Shown here piece after piece: positions 26,018-35,020 of a stretch of 64,000 nt of DNA. The number at the start of each line of letters is the position of its first letter. The first letter of the stretch is position 1. Origin of the DNA: Sphingobacterium faecium (GTDB taxonomy: Bacteria > Bacteroidota > Bacteroidia > Sphingobacteriales > Sphingobacteriaceae); NCBI RefSeq assembly GCF_003054045.1, contig NZ_QBKH01000002.1, forward strand, positions 496,001-560,000. The letters are read 5' to 3'. The notes beneath the pieces are model-generated. The model was not told where the DNA came from. It did not search any database and saw only the letters and a list, made by a program, of their open reading frames with translations. The translations under genes and the position numbers were made by a program.

Positions 26018-26833
26018 ATGTATCAATTGATAGAAGAAACAGCAGGATTTATCCGCAAAAAAATAGGCGATTTTCAGCCTGAATTTGGAATAATACTAGG
26101 TACTGGCTTAGGAAAATTGGTCGATGAGATCGAAGTGCAGTTTTCGCTAATGTATTCCAATATCCCCAACTTTCCAATCTCTACAGTGGAATTTCATTCT
26201 GGCAAATTGATATTTGGTACTCTTAATGGTCGTAAAGTTATAGCGATGCAGGGGAGGCTACATTATTATGAGGGATATAATATGAGAGAAATTACTTTCC
26301 CCATCCGTGTTATGAAAGTATTAGGTATTCAGAAACTGTTTGTTTCAAATGCTTCAGGGTCTTTAAATCCTACTATTCTTAAAGGTGATCTGGGAATTAT
26401 CTCTGATCATATTAATCTTTTACCTGATAATCCTTTACGAGGTTCTAATTTAGCAGCTTTTGGACCACGTTTTCCAGACATGAGTCAACCCTATAATCAG
26501 GAGATGATCAAGCAAGGTTTGGCTATAGCCAAAGATAAGGAGATTCGTGCACATGAAGTAGTTTACGTAGCCGCACCAGGCCCAAATTTAGAAACTAAAG
26601 CAGAGTATCGTTACATGAGCATTATCGGTGGTGATATCGTTGGTATGAGTACGGTGCCAGAAGTTATTGTTGCAAATCACATGGATTTGCCCGTATTTGC
26701 CATCTCTGTCATTACTGATGAAGGTTTTCATGAAGATTTGAAACCTGTTTCTTTGCAAGATATCGTAGATATCGCTGCAAAAGCTGAACCAAAGATGACG
26801 TTAATTTTGAAAGAATTAATAGCTTTGCAATAG
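26018..26833 (+). CDS. Purine nucleoside phosphorylase
   Basis: A 271-aa cytosolic PNP of the trimeric inosine/guanosine type, splitting purine nucleosides with phosphate into base and ribose-1-phosphate. Seen: GIILGTGLGKL phosphate loop (24-34), FHSGKL, QGRLHYYEGY, the VSNASGSL stretch, and the purine-binding GPNLETKAEYR and GMSTVPEVIVA motifs. Salvage of bases would feed Hpt (60.7 kb). It has its own promoter and so need not belong functionally to the upstream cell-wall genes. The porin gene follows after 28 bases. Confidence 0.93.
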   Translation: MYQLIEETAGFIRKKIGDFQPEFGIILGTGLGKLVDEIEVQFSLMYSNIPNFPISTVEFHSGKLIFGTLNGRKVIAMQGRLHYYEGYNMREITFPIRVMKVLGIQKLFVSNASGSLNPTILKGDLGIISDHINLLPDNPLRGSNLAAFGPRFPDMSQPYNQEMIKQGLAIAKDKEIRAHEVVYVAAPGPNLETKAEYRYMSIIGGDIVGMSTVPEVIVANHMDLPVFAISVITDEGFHEDLKPVSLQDIVDIAAKAEPKMTLILKELIALQ

Positions 26834-26861
26834 TTTTTCAACAATGCTAGTTCAAATATAA

Positions 26862-28850
26862 ATGAAGGTGACCTTGCGCTTATTAGCGATTTTTTGTTGT
26901 ATTATTGGTTTTATAAATCAAGTTCATGCACAAAGTAATGATGAATGGAGTAGTGCTTTAGACTCCGCTAGGGCAAAAGAGGATTCGAAAAAAGATTCTG
27001 TGATTTTGTCTGCTAAATATATTCGTTATACCACATTGGATATGATGAAGAAGGGCACTTATACTGTTCAAATCGATACATCACACCGTAATTTTCAATA
27101 TTATAATAAACAAAATTTGCCCTGGAATCCGAGTATTAATTTGGGTTCTTACGGTCTTGCAACACGCGATTTGTTATTTCAACCAACAAAAACTATCGGT
27201 TTTCAAAGTGGTTTTCATAGTTTGGAACGGACGTTATATCGCCCAGATTCTATCCAATATTTTAGAGCACGAGCTCGATTTTCTGAACTTTATTCTGTTG
27301 GATTTTTCTTTAATGACCAAGTATTTCGTGCTCGACTTGCACAAAATATAAATCCAAGACTTAATATTGGTGGGGAATTTCATGCTACAAAGGCGGATGG
27401 ATATTACACCAATCAGAAGTATTCTGATATTAAATCAGCTTTGTTTACTTGGTATGAATCCGAAAATCATCGCTATAATTTATTGTCGAATCTAGTTTTC
27501 AATAAATTGGACGCAACGGAGAATGGTTCTATTTTGGCAGATAATATTTTTAAGGATGCTGAAAAACAATCTGCAGACCGATATCCTGTGCGTCTACAGG
27601 GATTAGGAGATAATAGACCTCGAAACGAATGGCGGGATAATTCACTTTTTATTCGTCAATCGATGTTCTTGGGGCATATTGATACCGTTGATGCCGGTAA
27701 ACCTACGATGCAAATTTATCCTACTAATAGCATTGCCCATAACAGCTCGGTTCGTATTCAGAAATTTAACTTTTTTAAGAACGAAACGGATGGTAATGGA
27801 GCTTTTCCTTATGGACCTTCTCAATTAAGCCAGGATACAACAGAGATTACTTCGATTTCAAATGAATTTGAATATAGTTTTTATTTACGGGGGAAATCTA
27901 TTTTTAAAAATGAAGCGAAATTGAATGTAGGATTTCAACATGATATGTATTGGTATACAGATAGCGGGATTAATAACCGATTCTATCAAAATGGAATGTT
28001 GAAAGGGGAGTTGGGCTATAAATTTTCTGACCGAATAAATATTACGGGTAAGGTGAATCAGATCGTGATGGGACACAATTTTGGAGATTATCTGTATGAG
28101 GCAAAAGCAGATTTTTTATTAAGCTCTAATGTGGGGAAAATAACGGTCTCGGCCTATTCTCAAAATAAGTCTCCTGAGATGGTGTTTAATCGGATGAATT
28201 ATACTTATCATCAATGGGATCGGGATCTTGACAAAACCAAGACCCAAAATTTAGCATTCCATTATAGTAATCCAAAAATTGGTTTTAATGGTAAAGTTGA
28301 ATACTTTTTGATGGACAACTATCTTTATTTTAGAGAGATTGACAATCCACAAAATGATGCGCGCTTATCAAAAATAATCGAACCTGCACAATTGAGCTCT
28401 GCTAATCTTTTGAAAATATCTGTTGGACAAAAGTTTAAGTTTAGAAGATTTACACTGGACAATCTGATTGTCTATCAAAAAACAGATCAACAGGCGGTTC
28501 TTGCCACTCCGGAAATCTATACATGGCACAGTTTGTATTATAGTAATGTTCTTTATAAAGTTGTTGATTTTAATATTGGTGTTGATGCACGTTTTAATTC
28601 TCCATTTACAACACCATCTTATTCAATTAATGCAAGCCAATTTTATAATGATAATACTGGAATTAAATTTTCTACTTACCCGATATTTGATGCATGGGCA
28701 ACTGCAAACATTCAACGGGTCACATTATTCATCAGCTGTAATTTTGTAAATCAATATTTGGGACTGCCAAAAGGTTATTATACTGTTCGTCGTTATCCGA
28801 TGAATGACGCTAATATTCGATTTGGAGTTTCTTGGAAATTCTATGACTAA
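26862..28850 (+). CDS. Putative outer-membrane porin (Porin_10 type)
   Basis: A 662-aa protein with a signal peptide (1-24, VHAQ) and a long beta-rich mature part of alternating aromatic and polar residues, fitting an outer-membrane beta-barrel. The order of segments (TTLDMMKKGTYTVQIDTS near the N-terminus, NLGSYGLATRDLLFQP, then the barrel) matches the Bacteroidota putative porin family I know as Porin_10. No plug domain or TonB box is present, so it is not a TonB receptor. It is probably co-transcribed with pnp. What passes through it is unknown. Confidence 0.75.
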   Translation: MKVTLRLLAIFCCIIGFINQVHAQSNDEWSSALDSARAKEDSKKDSVILSAKYIRYTTLDMMKKGTYTVQIDTSHRNFQYYNKQNLPWNPSINLGSYGLATRDLLFQPTKTIGFQSGFHSLERTLYRPDSIQYFRARARFSELYSVGFFFNDQVFRARLAQNINPRLNIGGEFHATKADGYYTNQKYSDIKSALFTWYESENHRYNLLSNLVFNKLDATENGSILADNIFKDAEKQSADRYPVRLQGLGDNRPRNEWRDNSLFIRQSMFLGHIDTVDAGKPTMQIYPTNSIAHNSSVRIQKFNFFKNETDGNGAFPYGPSQLSQDTTEITSISNEFEYSFYLRGKSIFKNEAKLNVGFQHDMYWYTDSGINNRFYQNGMLKGELGYKFSDRINITGKVNQIVMGHNFGDYLYEAKADFLLSSNVGKITVSAYSQNKSPEMVFNRMNYTYHQWDRDLDKTKTQNLAFHYSNPKIGFNGKVEYFLMDNYLYFREIDNPQNDARLSKIIEPAQLSSANLLKISVGQKFKFRRFTLDNLIVYQKTDQQAVLATPEIYTWHSLYYSNVLYKVVDFNIGVDARFNSPFTTPSYSINASQFYNDNTGIKFSTYPIFDAWATANIQRVTLFISCNFVNQYLGLPKGYYTVRRYPMNDANIRFGVSWKFYD

Positions 28851-28920
28851 AAATATTGAAAATTATGTGGGTGGCTTCTAGTGGATTGCGTTTTTATGCA
28901 CAAAAAACTTTTGAAATAAT

Positions 28921-28950
28921 TTTGAGAGTCAAAATTTTGCTGTACATTTG
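28921..28950 (+). promoter_or_regulatory. Promoter of the tRNA-Val array
   Basis: TTTG (28921-28924), an 18-base spacer and TACATTTG (28943-28950), an exact TAnnTTTG. It lies about 85 bases upstream of the first tRNA and is the clearest promoter in the window. Confidence 0.65.
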
Positions 28951-29035
28951 CATACGCAATTAGGGAAAGATATTAAATATCGATAACTAAAGCAGAAGTT
29001 AGCACAGCTGATTTATTGAAAGTCTGAAAGAAAAT

Positions 29036-29110
29036 GGAGAATTAGCTCAGCTGGTTCAGAGCATCTGCCTTACAAGCAGAGGGTCACTGGTTCGAACCCA
29101 GTATTCTCCA
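29036..29110 (+). tRNA. tRNA-Val(TAC), copy 1
   Basis: 75 bases. Acceptor stem GGAGAAT/ATTCTCC, D-arm GCTC/GAGC, anticodon arm TCTGC-CTTACAA-GCAGA with anticodon TAC reading GTA, T-arm loop TTCGAAC, discriminator A. No CCA is encoded. Confidence 0.97.
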
Positions 29111-29141
29111 CAAAAAACAGAGGTGTTTTAAAATACTAAAT

Positions 29142-29216
29142 GGAGAATTAGCTCAGCTGGTTCAGAGCATCTGCCTTACAAGCAGAGGGTCACTGGTTCG
29201 AACCCAGTATTCTCCA
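29142..29216 (+). tRNA. tRNA-Val(TAC), copy 2
   Basis: Identical over all 75 bases to copy 1; separated from it by a 31-base spacer. Confidence 0.97.
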
Positions 29217-29247
29217 CAAAAAACAGAGGTGTTTTAAAATACTAAAT

Positions 29248-29322
29248 GGAGAATTAGCTCAGCTGGTTCAGAGCATCTGCCTTACAAGCAGAGGGTCACT
29301 GGTTCGAACCCAGTATTCTCCA
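29248..29322 (+). tRNA. tRNA-Val(TAC), copy 3
   Basis: Identical to copy 1; the spacer before it is identical to the first spacer. Confidence 0.97.
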
Positions 29323-29354
29323 CAAAAAACAGAGGTGTTTTAAAATACTGAAAA

Positions 29355-29429
29355 GGAGAATTAGCTCAGCTGGTTCAGAGCATCTGCCTTACAAGCAGAG
29401 GGTCACTGGTTCGAACCCAGTATTCTCCA
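29355..29429 (+). tRNA. tRNA-Val(TAC), copy 4
   Basis: Identical to copy 1; the spacer before it is 32 bases and differs from the others only in its last few bases. A terminator follows. Confidence 0.97.
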
Positions 29430-29433
29430 CTTT

Positions 29434-29462
29434 AAAGCATCGATTTTATCGATGCTTTTTTT
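29434..29462 (+). terminator. Terminator of the tRNA array
   Basis: AAAGCATCGAT (29434-29444) pairs with ATCGATGCTTT (29448-29458) around a TTT loop, followed by a T-run. Confidence 0.93.
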
Positions 29463-29632
29463 GTTTAAGCCTATTTTATGTATTTCCTATATATTTTATA
29501 TTCCATAAAATGTGATCGCCATGGTATGGGTATAACTCCTATTTAGTTGATCTTAAAAATCTCTTCAAACGAATCAAAATTATTATGATTTTAAAGATGT
29601 CTGAAGACTGTGAATTATCCTTGAAACATTTA

Positions 29633-29640
29633 TATATTTG
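29633..29640 (+). promoter_or_regulatory. Candidate -7 box for the M16 peptidase gene
   Basis: TATATTTG matches TAnnTTTG exactly and lies 26 bases before the ATG. No clear TTG lies at the right distance upstream. The remaining 170 bases back to the tRNA terminator show no gene. Confidence 0.4.
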
Positions 29641-29665
29641 ATTATATTTTATAAACTTATTATAA

Positions 29666-32599
29666 ATGAATTTAAAATCTATTTCGATAATAGCTTTAGT
29701 GTTCTTATCTAGCGTAACAACTTTTGCACAGGTGAAAAAGTATGATTGGAAAGAAGCAAATGAGGGAGGTTATACGTATCGTTACGTAACAAATGATCCT
29801 ACAAATTCTCGTTTTTACACTTTGAAAAACGGTCTAACAGTTATTTTGAGTCCTTCAAAAAAGGTTCCTCGTATTCAGGCATATATTGCTACTAAAGCCG
29901 GTAGTAAAACTGATCCGGCAGATCACACGGGTTTGGCACATTATCTTGAACATATGCTTTTCAAGGGGACTGATAAATTTGGGTCAAAAGATTGGGCAAA
30001 GGAAAAACCATTACTTGATCAGATTGATGGCTTGTATGAACAATATAATTCAACGAAAGACGAATCTAAGCGTAAAGAAATCTATAAACAAATCGATCAG
30101 GTATCTGGTGAGGCTGCTAAATACGCAATCGCGAATGAATACGATAAGCTGATGAGTGAAATGGGGGCGGAGGGAACCAATGCCTTCACTTCTTTTGAGC
30201 AGACCGTTTATACGGAGGATATTCCAAACAATGTCATCGATAAATTTCTTGCGGTACAAGCTGAACGTTTTCGTAATCCTATATTAAGATTGTTTCACAC
30301 AGAGCTAGAGGCTGTTTATGAAGAGAAAAATAGAGGGTTGGATAATGATGGGCGTAAATCTGTTGAGGCTATGTTTGAAGCGATGTTTCCAAATAACAAT
30401 TATGGAAAGCAGACAACTATCGGCACAGTTGAGCATTTAAAAAATCCTTCATTAAAAGCGATACGTGAATATTTCAATACTTACTATGTTCCGAACAATA
30501 TGGGGGTAATTATGTCAGGTGATTTCGATCCAAATGAGGTTGTAAAGAAAATTGATCGGGCATTCAGTTATATGCAACCAAAGGAAATTCCAGTTTATAA
30601 ATTTGACCCCGAACAGGAGATTAAGCAGCCTATTGTAAGAGAGGTTAAAGGCCCTGAATCTGAATTCTTATTTTTAGGGTTTCGTTTTCCTGGTGCATCT
30701 ACTAAAGATGCACAAATGTTGAATTTGCTTGGAAATATGTTGACAAATGGTTCTGCGGGTTTAATTGATCTCGATCTGGTGAAATCTCAAAAATTATTGG
30801 GTGCAGGTGCATTCCCTTATGTTCTGAAAGATTATTCGATGTTGATTATGCAAGCAAACCCAAGCCAAGGGCAATCTTTAGATGATGTTAAATCTTTGAT
30901 TTTAGCAGAGCTGGAGAAACTACGTAAAGGGGATTTTTCTGATGATTTGATTACTTCAATTGTAAATAACGAAAAGAAATCGGAGATTTCAAGAAATGAA
31001 AGCTATAGTAATCGTGCTGAGGAATTAATGGATGCTTTCACTTCAGGTGTAGATTGGTCAACAGAATTGAGTTATTCGGATAACTTAACTAAAATTACCA
31101 AAAAAGATATCATGGATTTTGCTTCTAAATATCTGAATGATAATAATTATGTGGTAGTCTATAAGCGTAAGGGTGTTGATGATAGTGTTGTAAAAGTAGA
31201 AAAACCTCCTATTACGCCTGTAGTTGTAAACCGTGATGACCAGTCTGCTTTTCTCAAATCTATTGCAACAATGCCAGAAAGTAAAATTTCACCAGTTTGG
31301 TTAGATTATGCGAAAGATATCCAAAAGGGTACGTTAAAAGGTGTTGATGTGATTGCTGTTCAAAATAAGGATAACGCTTTATTTAGTTTGACCTATCGCT
31401 ATGATATGGGAAAATGGAATAATAAGTTACTGGCTATTGCGGCAGATTATCTAGAGTTTTTGGGAACTAAAGACAAATCAAGTGAAGATTTCAGTAAAGC
31501 ATTTTATAAGTTGGCATCTGATTTCTCGGTGACTTCCGGAAATGAAGAAACGCGGATTAATATTTCAGGATTAAATGAAAATTTTGAGCAAACAGTTGCA
31601 TTAATACAAGATTTACTGAAGAATAGTGTAGGTGATGAGGAAGCCCTAAAAGCTTATATCGGACGTTTGAAAAAATCAAGAACAAATGCAAAAGAGAATA
31701 AGGCTTTAATTATGGAAGGATTAAAATCTTATGCAAAATATGGTGCTAAAAATCCTTTTAATAATGTGCTTACAGATGAGGAACTGAATTCAATTAAAGC
31801 ATCTGATTTAGTTGGTATTTTACATGAACTGGCGAATATGAAACATCAGATTTTGTATTATGGTCCTAAAACAACAAGTGAGTTAGTTGCCGTATTGAAG
31901 CCTTTAAATACAAATACCATATTTACTGAGGTTCAGAAAGCGAACAATTTCGCAGAGTTGCCTACCCCTAAAAATCAAGTGTTATTTGCTAATTTTGATA
32001 TGAAACAAGCTGAAGTATTCTGGTTTAGAAACTCAGAATTGTATAATTCAAAATACAGTCCTACTGTAGCTTTATTTAACATGTATTTTGGAGGTGGCAT
32101 GGGAAGTATCGTCTTTCAGACAATTAGAGAATCTAAAGCTCTAGCTTATTCTACTTATGCCCATTTTGCTTCTCCTGCGAAAAAAGAGAATCATTATTCT
32201 GTTGGTGCTTATGTAGGTACACAAGCCGATAAATTTAATGAAGCGGTTGTGGGAATGAATGAATTGTTAAATGATTTGCCTGATGCTCCAAAAGCTTTGG
32301 AAACTGCTAAAGTAAGTTTAGTAAAATCGTTGGCGAGTGATCGCATTACAAATGCAAATATTTTATCAAATTATTTAAATGCTCAACGATTAGGACTTGT
32401 CTCAGATATCCGTAAAGATATATATGAGCAAGCGCCTAAATTAACTTTTACAGATTTAAAAACGTTTCACAATAAAGAAATGAGTCGTAGACCGTACGTT
32501 TACTGTATTGTAGCAAAAGACGAAAATATGAAAATGGAAGATCTACAAAAGCTTGGAGAAGTTAAGAAATTAACTTTAGAAGAGTTATTTGGATATTAA
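29666..32599 (+). CDS. M16 (insulinase/pitrilysin) family zinc peptidase
   Basis: A 977-aa exported peptidase: signal peptide (1-22, FAQ) and two tandem M16 halves typical of pitrilysin-size members. The zinc motif is the inverted HYLEH (His92, Glu95, His96) in GLAHYLEHMLFKGT; the conserved acidic helix ELEAVYEEKNR follows at about 213-223. The second half, from about residue 540, carries the inactive domain with the GGGMGSIVFQTIRESKALAYS segment that shapes the substrate chamber. It probably degrades peptides in the periplasm. Single-gene unit closed by a terminator. Confidence 0.92.
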   Translation: MNLKSISIIALVFLSSVTTFAQVKKYDWKEANEGGYTYRYVTNDPTNSRFYTLKNGLTVILSPSKKVPRIQAYIATKAGSKTDPADHTGLAHYLEHMLFKGTDKFGSKDWAKEKPLLDQIDGLYEQYNSTKDESKRKEIYKQIDQVSGEAAKYAIANEYDKLMSEMGAEGTNAFTSFEQTVYTEDIPNNVIDKFLAVQAERFRNPILRLFHTELEAVYEEKNRGLDNDGRKSVEAMFEAMFPNNNYGKQTTIGTVEHLKNPSLKAIREYFNTYYVPNNMGVIMSGDFDPNEVVKKIDRAFSYMQPKEIPVYKFDPEQEIKQPIVREVKGPESEFLFLGFRFPGASTKDAQMLNLLGNMLTNGSAGLIDLDLVKSQKLLGAGAFPYVLKDYSMLIMQANPSQGQSLDDVKSLILAELEKLRKGDFSDDLITSIVNNEKKSEISRNESYSNRAEELMDAFTSGVDWSTELSYSDNLTKITKKDIMDFASKYLNDNNYVVVYKRKGVDDSVVKVEKPPITPVVVNRDDQSAFLKSIATMPESKISPVWLDYAKDIQKGTLKGVDVIAVQNKDNALFSLTYRYDMGKWNNKLLAIAADYLEFLGTKDKSSEDFSKAFYKLASDFSVTSGNEETRINISGLNENFEQTVALIQDLLKNSVGDEEALKAYIGRLKKSRTNAKENKALIMEGLKSYAKYGAKNPFNNVLTDEELNSIKASDLVGILHELANMKHQILYYGPKTTSELVAVLKPLNTNTIFTEVQKANNFAELPTPKNQVLFANFDMKQAEVFWFRNSELYNSKYSPTVALFNMYFGGGMGSIVFQTIRESKALAYSTYAHFASPAKKENHYSVGAYVGTQADKFNEAVVGMNELLNDLPDAPKALETAKVSLVKSLASDRITNANILSNYLNAQRLGLVSDIRKDIYEQAPKLTFTDLKTFHNKEMSRRPYVYCIVAKDENMKMEDLQKLGEVKKLTLEELFGY

Positions 32600-32612
32600 T
32601 TTTGAAGCAATT

Positions 32613-32645
32613 AAAAAAGAGCAGGATTTTTCCTGCTCTTTTTTA
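32613..32645. terminator. Bidirectional terminator
   Basis: AAAAGAGCAGGA (32615-32626) pairs with TCCTGCTCTTTT (32631-32642) around a TTTT loop, with A and T runs on either side. It separates the converging M16 and DUF1080 genes. Confidence 0.92.
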
Positions 32646-32646
32646 A

Positions 32647-33369
32647 TTATAATACTTTTATCTTGATATTGCGGAATGAAACTTCATCTGTATGGTTTTG
32701 CAACGCAATTTTTCCTTTTTGAAATTTACCAAAGTCAGGATAGTTTTTCATATTGGTATTGGAGACCAAATTTTTCCAAACTTGAGTATTGGTACTGTCC
32801 TCGAATGTTAATTTACCATTCAACCAAAAACTAACTTTACCGTTATCTTGTACGATTCTTGATGTATTCCATTCATTAAAAGGATTAGGCTTCGAATTTG
32901 TTCCAATAACCTTTACTGAGTAAAGAGATCCAGCCCAATGTGTAGAATCTACTTGGTGACGTGGTTCGGCATTGGCATTATCCAACAGTTGCATTTCAAG
33001 ACCTGTTACAAATGTCGCATCATATTTAGGATCTTCTTGGACATCGATAAACATACCACTATTTCCTCCCTTAGCAACTTTCCAGTCAAATTTTAAATCA
33101 AAATTTTCATAGATATCATTGGTGACTAAGTCTCCAAATATTCCTGTTTTTATTGTTGGATCACATACTATAGCGTCATCTTTTACAACCCATTTGGAAG
33201 GTTGATTGCCCTGATTGTAAATATGCCAGTTGTTGATATCTTTTCCATTAAAGAGTAATTTCCATCCTTCTTTTTGTTCTGTTGAAGTCAAGATGTTATT
33301 TTCAGGAGCTTGCTTGCAAGAAGATAATAACGTAAGTGATAATATAAGATATGATAATTTTAATTTCAT
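32647..33369 (-). CDS. DUF1080 (3-keto-disaccharide hydrolase family) lipoprotein
   Basis: A 240-aa lipoprotein (lipobox LSSC, Cys18) with one DUF1080 beta-jelly-roll domain starting EGWKLLFNGKDINNWHIY. Diagnostic stretches are ENFDLKFDWKVAKGGNSGMFI, the GLEMQLLDN acidic strand and HWAGSLYSV. Some members hydrolyse 3-keto-glycosides; others only bind sugars, so the activity is not certain. It is alone on its strand, and nothing around it names a substrate. Confidence 0.88.
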   Translation of the reverse strand: MKLKLSYLILSLTLLSSCKQAPENNILTSTEQKEGWKLLFNGKDINNWHIYNQGNQPSKWVVKDDAIVCDPTIKTGIFGDLVTNDIYENFDLKFDWKVAKGGNSGMFIDVQEDPKYDATFVTGLEMQLLDNANAEPRHQVDSTHWAGSLYSVKVIGTNSKPNPFNEWNTSRIVQDNGKVSFWLNGKLTFEDSTNTQVWKNLVSNTNMKNYPDFGKFQKGKIALQNHTDEVSFRNIKIKVL

Positions 33370-33427
33370 AAGATTTGATTTTTCAACAAAATACGAAAAT
33401 TTGTAACGCTATTGAATTTAAATGAAA

Positions 33428-33452
33428 TAGCCAATGTATAGTGCATTGGCTA
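33428..33452 (-). terminator. Hairpin after the FMN reductase gene
   Basis: TAGCCAATG (33428-33436) pairs with CATTGGCTA (33444-33452) around a 7-base loop; read on the minus strand it is followed by U-rich sequence. It lies 20 bases beyond the stop. Confidence 0.7.
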
Positions 33453-33471
33453 ATTGTAGTTTTACTGTTTT

Positions 33472-33993
33472 TTAAAAGTGAATAAGTTCATCGATTTGCT
33501 CGTCAATGGCTCTGATTGTTTCATCATGAATAAAATTATTCTCTTCATTTATTTCATTTTGAATTTGCGGTAAAAAGATTTTTAAAGGTAAGACATGCAT
33601 GCGTAAGTAATTACAAATCCCTGTGAGGTGATCTATACCTCTCAGGTTGCCATATCGACCGGATGAGATGCCTACTAATGCTGCTTTTTTATGATAAAAA
33701 CTGATTGGAAAACTACAGGCATCTATAAAAATTTTGAGTACCCCAGGAATACTTCCATTATACTCGGGCGTAACAAAAATAAATTTATCTGCCTCAGAAA
33801 CGAGTTGTTGTATCTTTTGAAATTCTGCACTTCGCTGTCCATATAAGTCGGAAACAATTATATCTGCAGGTAGATCTGTTAAAGGTAGTATTTGACAGCT
33901 TTCACCACTTTTTTGTAACTGCCTTTGATAGTATTGAGCAATTTTCAGTGTCTTACTTTTGGGACGATTCGTTCCCGAAATTATTAAAATCAT
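33472..33993 (-). CDS. NADPH-dependent FMN reductase family protein
   Basis: A 173-aa flavodoxin-fold protein. The FMN phosphate loop is ISGTNRPKSKT (5-15), and TPEYNGSIPGVLKIFIDACS (about 75-94) is the family motif that contacts the isoalloxazine ring and forms the dimer. Such proteins reduce FMN or quinones and azo compounds with NAD(P)H in the cytosol; the natural substrate cannot be told. It is divergent from parA across a 228-base region containing a strong palindrome. Confidence 0.9.
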   Translation of the reverse strand: MILIISGTNRPKSKTLKIAQYYQRQLQKSGESCQILPLTDLPADIIVSDLYGQRSAEFQKIQQLVSEADKFIFVTPEYNGSIPGVLKIFIDACSFPISFYHKKAALVGISSGRYGNLRGIDHLTGICNYLRMHVLPLKIFLPQIQNEINEENNFIHDETIRAIDEQIDELIHF

Positions 33994-34165
33994 TGTCTAG
34001 TTGTAACTTATAAAAACCCACCGAACAAAGTGGATGTATATCCTGATTTTTTGTATCTTAGCATCTTGAGGATCTATTCCTTTAGATACTTTCAAAAGTA
34101 ATAAATAAGCACCATTTAAGTGTTTTTTTAGAAGGAAGAATTTATGAATGAGCAGAATAATCCTT

Positions 34166-34189
34166 TTTTGTGACTTTAGAGTCACAAAA
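34166..34189. promoter_or_regulatory. 24-bp palindrome upstream of parA
   Basis: TTTTGTGACT and its exact reverse complement flank a TTAG centre, 32 bases before the parA ATG. The left arm contains a TTTG (34167-34170) placed 19 bases before TAATATTT (34190-34197), a weak -7 candidate, so the palindrome overlaps a possible promoter. It does not look like a parS site. Confidence 0.5.
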
Positions 34190-34221
34190 TAATATTTTAT
34201 AAAGAAAGAATTTCATTCGAA

Positions 34222-35019
34222 ATGGGTAAAATTATATCAATTGCAAATCAAAAGGGTGGTGTTGGTAAAACGACAACATCAATCAATTTGGCGGCTAGTT
34301 TAGCTGTTTTAGAATATAAAACCTTATTGGTTGACGCTGATCCGCAAGCAAACTCTACTTCTGGAATTGGATTTGATCCAAGAACCATTAAGGAAAGTAT
34401 ATATGAATGTTTGGTAAATGATTTGGATCCTCGTGATGCAATTCAGGCGACGGAGACTCCTAACTTAGATTTATTGCCCGCACATATTGATTTGGTTGGT
34501 GCTGAAATTGAAATGATCAATATGCACGAACGCGAATATAAGATGAAAAAAATCTTAGATCAGGTTAAAGATGATTATGATTTTATCATTATTGATTGTT
34601 CTCCTTCCCTTGGTCTGATTACTATCAATGCACTATCGGCATCTAATTCTGTTGTGATACCGGTACAATGTGAATATTTTGCACTAGAGGGTTTGGGCAA
34701 ATTATTGAATACAATTAAAATCGTTCAAACACGTTTAAATACAAGTTTGGAAATTGAAGGTATTTTGCTGACGATGTATGATGTACGACTTCGTTTGTCG
34801 AATCAAGTGGTGGAAGAAGTCAAAACCCACTTTACAGATTTGGTATTTGATACCATTATCCAACGAAATACGCGATTGAGTGAAGCTCCAAGTTTTGGTA
34901 TTTCTGTGATTATGCACGATGCATCTTGCAAAGGAGCTATCAACTATTTAAATTTGGCTAGAGAAATTTTACATAAGAACGGACATCTAAAAGAATTAGA
35001 TTCAACAGTTACAATATAA
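34222..35019 (+). CDS. parA: Chromosome-partitioning ATPase ParA
   Basis: A 265-aa deviant-Walker ATPase that binds DNA non-specifically and moves ParB-parS complexes to segregate the chromosome origin. The deviant Walker A is KGGVGKTT (11-18), with signature Lys11; DADPQANST follows, then DFIIIDCSPSLG as Walker B. It lacks the N-terminal HTH of plasmid type Ia ParA, so it is the chromosomal (Soj-like) kind. Its stop is one base before the parB start. Followed by DUF5683, dapB and lepB in the order usual for Bacteroidota. Confidence 0.96.
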   Translation: MGKIISIANQKGGVGKTTTSINLAASLAVLEYKTLLVDADPQANSTSGIGFDPRTIKESIYECLVNDLDPRDAIQATETPNLDLLPAHIDLVGAEIEMINMHEREYKMKKILDQVKDDYDFIIIDCSPSLGLITINALSASNSVVIPVQCEYFALEGLGKLLNTIKIVQTRLNTSLEIEGILLTMYDVRLRLSNQVVEEVKTHFTDLVFDTIIQRNTRLSEAPSFGISVIMHDASCKGAINYLNLAREILHKNGHLKELDSTVTI

Positions 35020-35020
35020 T

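Larger units (their letters stand above)
29036..29429 (+). repeat. Tandem 106-bp tRNA-plus-spacer array
   Basis: The unit (75-base tRNA plus 31-base spacer) is repeated without substitution in units 1-3; the last spacer is changed at its 3' end. This points to recent unequal crossing-over or strong gene conversion. One promoter and one terminator enclose all four, so a single precursor transcript is expected. Confidence 0.9.

Noticed and set aside
29036..29429. CRISPR-like repeated array
   Set aside because: The repeats fold as complete tRNA-Val genes, and spacers are identical, not variable.
33472..33993. Arsenic-resistance ArsH reading of the FMN reductase
   Set aside because: No ars genes nearby, and the length and motifs fit general NADPH-dependent FMN reductases.
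33997..34185. 62-residue minus-strand open frame between FMN reductase and parA
   Set aside because: Composition is biased, it has no recognisable domain, and it covers the palindrome and promoter region of parA.
34166..34189. parS site upstream of parA
   Set aside because: The sequence lacks the TGTTTCACGTGAAACA-like core; no canonical parS was found elsewhere in the window.
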